Positions 42,730-46,756 of a DNA stretch of 46,756 nucleotides are shown here, in pieces; position 1 is the stretch's first letter; every line of letters begins with the position of its first letter. The notes beneath the pieces are model-generated. The model worked only from the letters and a program-made list of their open reading frames with translations. It was not told the origin of the DNA and ran no database searches. The translations under genes were made by a program, and so were the position numbers. This DNA is from Chitinophagaceae bacterium (GTDB lineage: Bacteria > Bacteroidota > Bacteroidia > Chitinophagales > Chitinophagaceae). The stretch lies in NCBI GenBank assembly GCA_016787135.1, contig JAEUVK010000033.1:1-46756 (forward strand), in the 5' to 3' direction.

Positions 42730-43713
42730 TCACTTTAGTTTTTCCAGGAACGTTTCCACTTCTTTTTTCCACGTAACAGGATCTTTCCTTAAAAAAGATT
42801 CATGTACGGCATTTTCGTATAGCACTAGTTTTTTATCTGCCGAAGGTATCGCTTCAAAAACGGTCTCCACTTCATTTTTCAAAACAGCCTCATCTTTTTC
42901 GCCATACTGTTCCAGTACCGGGCAATGTATATTTTTTGCATAACGGGCAGTCTTAAAACCAAAACCATTGAAGCCGTTTTCAACACCTATCCAGAAAGTG
43001 GTAAAAAAACCGAAAGGCTGTGAAGGGAAGCCCAGCGAACGGGCCCTGCCTTTGAGATGTGATTGCAAAGAAAGGAATGGCATCTCAATAATGATTCCCG
43101 TAGGCTGTAACTGATAATCTGTTATCGCTTTCATGACAGCCACTGCTCCCATGGATGCGCCCCAGAGAATGATCTTTTTTTCACCAGTGCTGTGTATATG
43201 ATCGTATGCCAGTTTTACTTCTTCTGATTCCTTATAGCCTATAGTGGTCACATCACCTGTACTGTTACCATGTGATCTTGTATCTGTCAGCAATACATTA
43301 TAGCCCCAGGCCCTGAATGCGGCAGCTTCGTCAAGGACCTGTCCTTTGTTGCTCGTCAGGCCATGAAACAATATTACTGTTCCTTTAGCCTCACTTTCCG
43401 GTTTCGCATACCAGGCGTTAATGTTTTTTTTACTTTCTGTTTTCCACTGTAAAGACGTGAATGAGAAACCGGGTGTATCCTTAAGAGGCTGCCTGTAAAA
43501 TACCGGCCCCGCAAACAATCGCCAGGTCTTTGAAAAAATATTCCTTGAAACAGGTTTATTGGTTAATATTTCAGGGGTAGGGTCTTGTAAGTGTGTAAGC
43601 TTATGTGCATATAAAGCTGCACTTATGTTAATCAGTACGAACTGTACAAGCAGCACCCATAGTGTCCAGATCAAAAACGACCGGAGCCTTCTTTTCACTT
43701 TAACATTCTTCAT
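42730..43713 (-). CDS. Membrane-anchored alpha/beta hydrolase
   Basis: A 327-residue serine hydrolase of the alpha/beta fold. An N-terminal membrane helix (about 12-33) after a basic stretch (KNVKVKRRLRS) anchors it with the domain in the periplasm. The catalytic set is visible: oxyanion loop VILFHGLTSNKG, nucleophile GASMG (S187), acid near EKDE (D274), and base NAVHESF (H304). It matches the YqkD/BAAT-like 'cell-surface protein' hydrolase group; substrate unknown. The start codon lies inside a 12-bp perfect inverted repeat with a second arm in the leader, which may hold translation down. Confidence 0.86.
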   Translation of the reverse strand: MKNVKVKRRLRSFLIWTLWVLLVQFVLINISAALYAHKLTHLQDPTPEILTNKPVSRNIFSKTWRLFAGPVFYRQPLKDTPGFSFTSLQWKTESKKNINAWYAKPESEAKGTVILFHGLTSNKGQVLDEAAAFRAWGYNVLLTDTRSHGNSTGDVTTIGYKESEEVKLAYDHIHSTGEKKIILWGASMGAVAVMKAITDYQLQPTGIIIEMPFLSLQSHLKGRARSLGFPSQPFGFFTTFWIGVENGFNGFGFKTARYAKNIHCPVLEQYGEKDEAVLKNEVETVFEAIPSADKKLVLYENAVHESFLRKDPVTWKKEVETFLEKLK

Positions 43714-43777
43714 TAGATATCAATGCGCATTATGAAAGTGGCTAAAGTAATTTTTAAGCCCCGTAATATCTAATGAA
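43709..43777 (-). promoter_or_regulatory. Start-codon-sequestering inverted repeat of the hydrolase gene
   Basis: TTCATTAGATAT (43709-43720) and ATATCTAATGAA (43766-43777) are perfect 12-bp inverted copies 45 bases apart. In the minus-strand mRNA the downstream arm contains the AUG of the hydrolase. Pairing would bury the start codon. It could instead be a pair of protein-binding half sites in DNA. Confidence 0.55.
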
Positions 43778-43878
43778 CATCAAATTTTTTTTGAACCAAA
43801 GCCCAAAAAAATCAACTCAGGTATAATATTTGTGAAACGTTGACTACGCGTTTGTTTCAATAAATTGGAAAACCCATT

Positions 43879-43902
43879 AAGGCAGCCCAAACCGGCTGCT
43901 TT
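43879..43902 (-). terminator. Hairpin terminator after acs
   Basis: GCAGCC (43882-43887) pairs with GGCTGC (43894-43899), extended by G-U and A-T pairs to nine pairs, 14 bases past the acs stop at 43916. The T-tract on the minus strand is weak, so efficiency is uncertain. Confidence 0.6.
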
Positions 43903-43915
43903 ATTGTTTAAGGCC

Positions 43916-45853
43916 TTACAACTTCCCATTCTTTATCTCATCTACTACTCCCGGATCCAGCAAGGTTGTAGTATCTCCAAGATTCGAAGTTTCTCCTTCT
44001 GCTATCTTTCTCAAAATGCGCCGCATGATCTTGCCACTTCTTGTCTTGGGTAGCCCCGGAACAAATTGGATTTTATCCGGTTTGGCTATCGGACCAATGA
44101 TCCGTGTCACAGTTTGCAAAATGTCCTGACGGGTCAGGTTCTCATCCACATGCATGTGTTCATAAATAACATAAGCATATATACCCTGACCTTTTACATC
44201 ATGAGGGTATCCGACCACAGCGCTTTCCACCACGCCTGCGTGCATGTTGATCGCATTCTCTACTTCAGCTGTTCCCAAACGATGACCGCTTACATTCAGC
44301 ACATCATCTACACGTCCCGTGATACGATAATTACCTTTCTCATCTTTCAGGGCACCATCCCCGGTAAAATACAGGTTATCGTAGGTCGCAAAATAGTTCT
44401 GCCGGCAACGCTCATGATCGCCGTAGGTAGTACGAATAATACCTGGCCATGGCGCCCTGATGCAAAGGTTTCCCTTCAGGTGACCCTGTTCATCTTTTTC
44501 CGTCACTTCCCTGCCGATTTCGTCCACGAGAACTGGTTGTACTCCGGGCATCGGCAGCGAGGCCCAGCTTGGTATGGCGGGTGTTACACCGGCGAGATTG
44601 GATATAAGTACACCCCCTGTTTCTGTTTGCCACCAGGTATCCACGACAGGGCATCTTTTTTTTCCGACATTCTCATCGTACCAATGCCAGGCTTCTTCAT
44701 TGATCGGTTCGCCCACGGTACCCAGTATTTTTAAGGAAGAAAGGTCCTTTCCTTCCAATGGTTGTTTGCCAAAACCCATCAGGCTCCTGATAGCTGTCGG
44801 GGCAGTATATAGAATGTTAACCTTGTGCCTGTCTACAATATCCCAGAACCTGCCTGCATCCGGCCAGGTGGGAATACCTTCGAACATCAGGGATGTGCCG
44901 CCCGCACTTAATGGTCCATATACTATGTAGCTGTGACCGGTTATCCATCCGATATCAGCCGTACAGAAATGAATATCGCCAGGTTTATATTGAAATACAT
45001 TGACAAATGTATAATTCGTCCATACCATGTACCCGGCGCAACTATGCACCACACCTTTGGGTTTACCAGTACTTCCTGAAGTATATAATATGAATAATGG
45101 ATCCTCCGCATCCATCTCCTCTGCCGGGAAAAAAACTTTGCCGTCTTTTTCCACCTGACTTTCGGCATGTTCCATTTCGTCCTCCCACCAGACATCTCTT
45201 CCTTTGAGCATGGAAACAGGTGTTCTTGTCCTTGTATAAACGATCACCTTTTTAACGGTTCTGTTACCGATCAATGCATCATCAATCGTACTCTTCAACG
45301 GAATATCTTTATTACCCCGGTAAGCCCCATCGCAGGTAATAATATATTCCGCATTCGCATCATAGAGCCTGTCAGCAATACTTTGCGCACTGAAGCCTCC
45401 GAATATCACACTATGAACAGCACCGATCCGGGCACAGCCTAAAACAGCATAAGCCAGTTCCGGCACCATGCCCATATAAATGCAAACACGGTCACCCTTT
45501 TTTACCCCGTTATTCTTCAGCATCTGTGCCACCTGGCAAACCCTTTTGTGTAAACGGTTATAGGTAACGATCCTCACTCGTTCTTCCGGGTTGTTGGGCT
45601 CCCAGATGATGGCCGGCTTATCACCCATCGTTTCAAGATACCGGTCTATACAATTCTCTGTGATATTCAGCTTTCCGCCTTTGAACCATTCTACTTTAGG
45701 TTCTTTGAAATTCCACTCCAGTACTTTGTCCCATTTCTTTTTCCATTGAAAATGCTCAGCAATAGAACCCCAGAACTCATCCGGCTCATTCACACTTACG
45801 CGGTAAGCCATTTCGTACTGGTCCATGCTTGTGATCTGGTAAGGATATGACAT
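43916..45853 (-). CDS. acs: Acetyl-CoA synthetase (acetate-CoA ligase)
   Basis: Activates acetate to acetyl-CoA through acetyl-AMP. The 645-residue protein is of normal length and carries the ANL-family motifs: YTSGSTGKPKGVVHS (nucleotide loop), WWQTETGG, YFTGDGALKDEKGNYRITGRVDD (hinge Asp) and PKTRSGKIMRR with Lys608, the residue whose acetylation shuts the enzyme off in other bacteria. The ATG at 45853 is chosen over a TTG two codons upstream. It is divergent from a MHS-family transporter gene, with a perfect palindrome in between that may regulate both. Confidence 0.96.
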   Translation of the reverse strand: MSYPYQITSMDQYEMAYRVSVNEPDEFWGSIAEHFQWKKKWDKVLEWNFKEPKVEWFKGGKLNITENCIDRYLETMGDKPAIIWEPNNPEERVRIVTYNRLHKRVCQVAQMLKNNGVKKGDRVCIYMGMVPELAYAVLGCARIGAVHSVIFGGFSAQSIADRLYDANAEYIITCDGAYRGNKDIPLKSTIDDALIGNRTVKKVIVYTRTRTPVSMLKGRDVWWEDEMEHAESQVEKDGKVFFPAEEMDAEDPLFILYTSGSTGKPKGVVHSCAGYMVWTNYTFVNVFQYKPGDIHFCTADIGWITGHSYIVYGPLSAGGTSLMFEGIPTWPDAGRFWDIVDRHKVNILYTAPTAIRSLMGFGKQPLEGKDLSSLKILGTVGEPINEEAWHWYDENVGKKRCPVVDTWWQTETGGVLISNLAGVTPAIPSWASLPMPGVQPVLVDEIGREVTEKDEQGHLKGNLCIRAPWPGIIRTTYGDHERCRQNYFATYDNLYFTGDGALKDEKGNYRITGRVDDVLNVSGHRLGTAEVENAINMHAGVVESAVVGYPHDVKGQGIYAYVIYEHMHVDENLTRQDILQTVTRIIGPIAKPDKIQFVPGLPKTRSGKIMRRILRKIAEGETSNLGDTTTLLDPGVVDEIKNGKL

Positions 45854-45930
45854 ATGCAATCCGAATTAAATTAAAGTTTATACTATGGGCGATAAATTTA
45901 CACAACTGTATTTAAATTGAACTGATTTTA

Positions 45931-45944
45931 CGGGAACGTTCCCG
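45931..45944. promoter_or_regulatory. Perfect 14-bp palindrome between acs and the transporter
   Basis: CGGGAACGTTCCCG is a perfect GC-rich palindrome with a central CG, in an AT-rich 136-base divergent gap, 46 bases before the transporter start. Symmetric sites with a central CG are typical of LacI-family operators, but other dimeric regulators are possible. Confidence 0.5.
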
Positions 45945-45989
45945 CGGATTTTCTTTTTTGCTTGCTATGTAAATTCATATCTTACCTGC

Positions 45990-46756
45990 ATGAACCAATC
46001 CATATCACCAAAAACGATCCGCTCTGTCATTGCTGCTTCTTCCGTTGGTACCATGATCGAATGGTATGATTTTTACATTTTCGGGATGCTGGCCAAGACC
46101 ATTTCCACGCAATTTTTTCCTGAAGGAAATGCAACAGCAGCATTGTTGAGCACATTAGCCATTTTTGCCGCCGGTTTTATTGTACGTCCTTTCGGCGCCC
46201 TGGTATTTGGCAGACTTGGAGACCTGATCGGCAGAAAATATACTTTCCTGCTTACTCTGGTATTAATGGGAGGCTCTACTTTTCTGATCGGCCTGGTACC
46301 GGGCTATAAATCTATTGGCATTGCAGCTCCTTTACTTGTATTATTATTACGATTGATCCAGGGGCTTGCATTGGGCGGTGAATATGGCGGGGCTGCCACA
46401 TATGTTGCCGAACATGCCCCCGAAAATAAACGAGGTTTTTATACCAGCTGGATACAGACAACAGCCACTCTCGGCCTGTTTGTAGCTCTCGGTGTCATTA
46501 TGGTTGTAAAACTGAATATGCCCGATGCACAGTTCAATGCGGAATGGGGCGGCTGGCGTTATCCTTTCTGGATATCCATTCTGTTGGTAGCGGTTTCGGT
46601 CTATATAAGATTAAAAATGTCGGAATCACCTTTGTTCTCCAAACTGAAAGAAGAAGGAAAGACATCAGTGAATCCATTAAAAGAAAGCTTTAGTCATAAA
46701 GCCAATTTCAAAATGGTGCTGGTGGCCTTGTTCGGCGCCGTGATGGGACAGGGTGT
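45990..46756 (+). CDS. MHS-family MFS transporter (3' end cut by window)
   Basis: The first 255 codons of a major facilitator superfamily protein, open at the right edge. It matches the metabolite:H+ symporter (MHS) branch, whose members carry osmolytes, dicarboxylates or short carboxylates: IRSVIAASSVGTMIEWYDFYIFGML at the first helix, FGALVFGRLGDLIGRKYTF (loop 2-3 signature), LLRLIQGLALGGEYGGAATYVAEHAPENKRGFYTSW at helices 4-5. Six helices are visible up to about 205. It is divergent from acs and shares the palindromic gap. A monocarboxylate role feeding acs is possible but inferred. Confidence 0.88.
   Translation, partial: MNQSISPKTIRSVIAASSVGTMIEWYDFYIFGMLAKTISTQFFPEGNATAALLSTLAIFAAGFIVRPFGALVFGRLGDLIGRKYTFLLTLVLMGGSTFLIGLVPGYKSIGIAAPLLVLLLRLIQGLALGGEYGGAATYVAEHAPENKRGFYTSWIQTTATLGLFVALGVIMVVKLNMPDAQFNAEWGGWRYPFWISILLVAVSVYIRLKMSESPLFSKLKEEGKTSVNPLKESFSHKANFKMVLVALFGAVMGQG

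Noticed and set aside
1..46756. tRNA, rRNA, CRISPR, insertion sequence or phage genes
   Set aside because: I looked through all gaps by eye and saw no cloverleaf, rRNA-like sequence, regularly spaced repeat, transposase or terminal repeat. A covariance-model search could still find a small RNA.

Overview
The window looks like chromosomal DNA from a Bacteroidota member, most likely the Chitinophagaceae or a close relative. The basis is: a secreted protease with a Por (type IX) secretion sorting tail, SprB-like repeats, a long three-domain IspG, a BatB/BatC pair, DUF4199, almost no Shine-Dalgarno sites, and many exact copies of the Bacteroidota -7 promoter element TAnnTTTG just upstream of starts. 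I saw no rRNA, tRNA, CRISPR array, insertion sequence or phage gene. Coding density is high and no gap between genes exceeds about 210 bases.

Layout. 1-2555 (-): GH63-type glycosidase, cut by the window edge. 2649-3464 (-): lipoprotein peptidoglycan amidase. 3562-7260 (+): gnd-zwf-pgl, the whole oxidative pentose phosphate branch. 7267-10614 (-): IcmF, a fused isobutyryl-CoA mutase. 10745-14852 (+): a tight four-gene cluster with a putative glycosyltransferase, a STELLO-family glycosyltransferase, an AmgK-like sugar kinase fused to a RapZ C-terminal domain, and a MurU-like nucleotidyltransferase. 14961-16913 (+): M1 peptidase. 17042-20180 (+): membrane-anchored LuxR-type regulator, DUF4199 protein, VOC protein, AlkD-like repair protein and SRPBCC protein. 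20182-21276 (-): metallophosphoesterase. 21398-24370 (+): large secreted zinc metalloprotease. 24452-24832 (-): RidA.

24897-26203 (+): a 3-hydroxyacyl-CoA dehydrogenase-like protein and TsaB. 26287-28127 (+): a cysteine-free ArsR-type regulator preceded by a 10-bp inverted repeat, then a CstB-like persulfide dioxygenase-rhodanese. 28173-33454 (-): LpxL-like acyltransferase, NadB, lysoplasmalogenase, IspG. 33561-35179 (-): BatC and BatB. 35265-36881 (-): class D beta-lactamase-like lipoprotein, a secreted protein and a 42-residue lipoprotein. 37094-37684 (+): lipoprotein. 37722-38909 (-): Kbl. 39119-41958 (+): small membrane protein, ECF sigma factor, anti-sigma-like protein with a duplicated N-terminal module, and an outer-membrane barrel. 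42159-42728 (+): L,D-transpeptidase. 42730-43713 (-): alpha/beta hydrolase whose start codon lies in a long perfect inverted repeat. 43916-45853 (-): acetyl-CoA synthetase. 45990-end (+): MHS-type transporter, cut by the window edge.

The best candidate for an under-described system is the 10745-14852 cluster. A RapZ C-terminal domain, known in E. coli for sensing glucosamine-6-phosphate, is fused to an amino-sugar kinase and translationally coupled to a sugar-1-phosphate nucleotidyltransferase. This suggests a self-sensing amino-sugar salvage module that may feed the two glycosyltransferases. Secondary candidates are the cysteine-free ArsR/persulfide dioxygenase pair, the start-codon-sequestering repeat at 43709-43777, and the palindrome between acs and the transporter. 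All functional calls come from reading motifs by eye; no database search was run.
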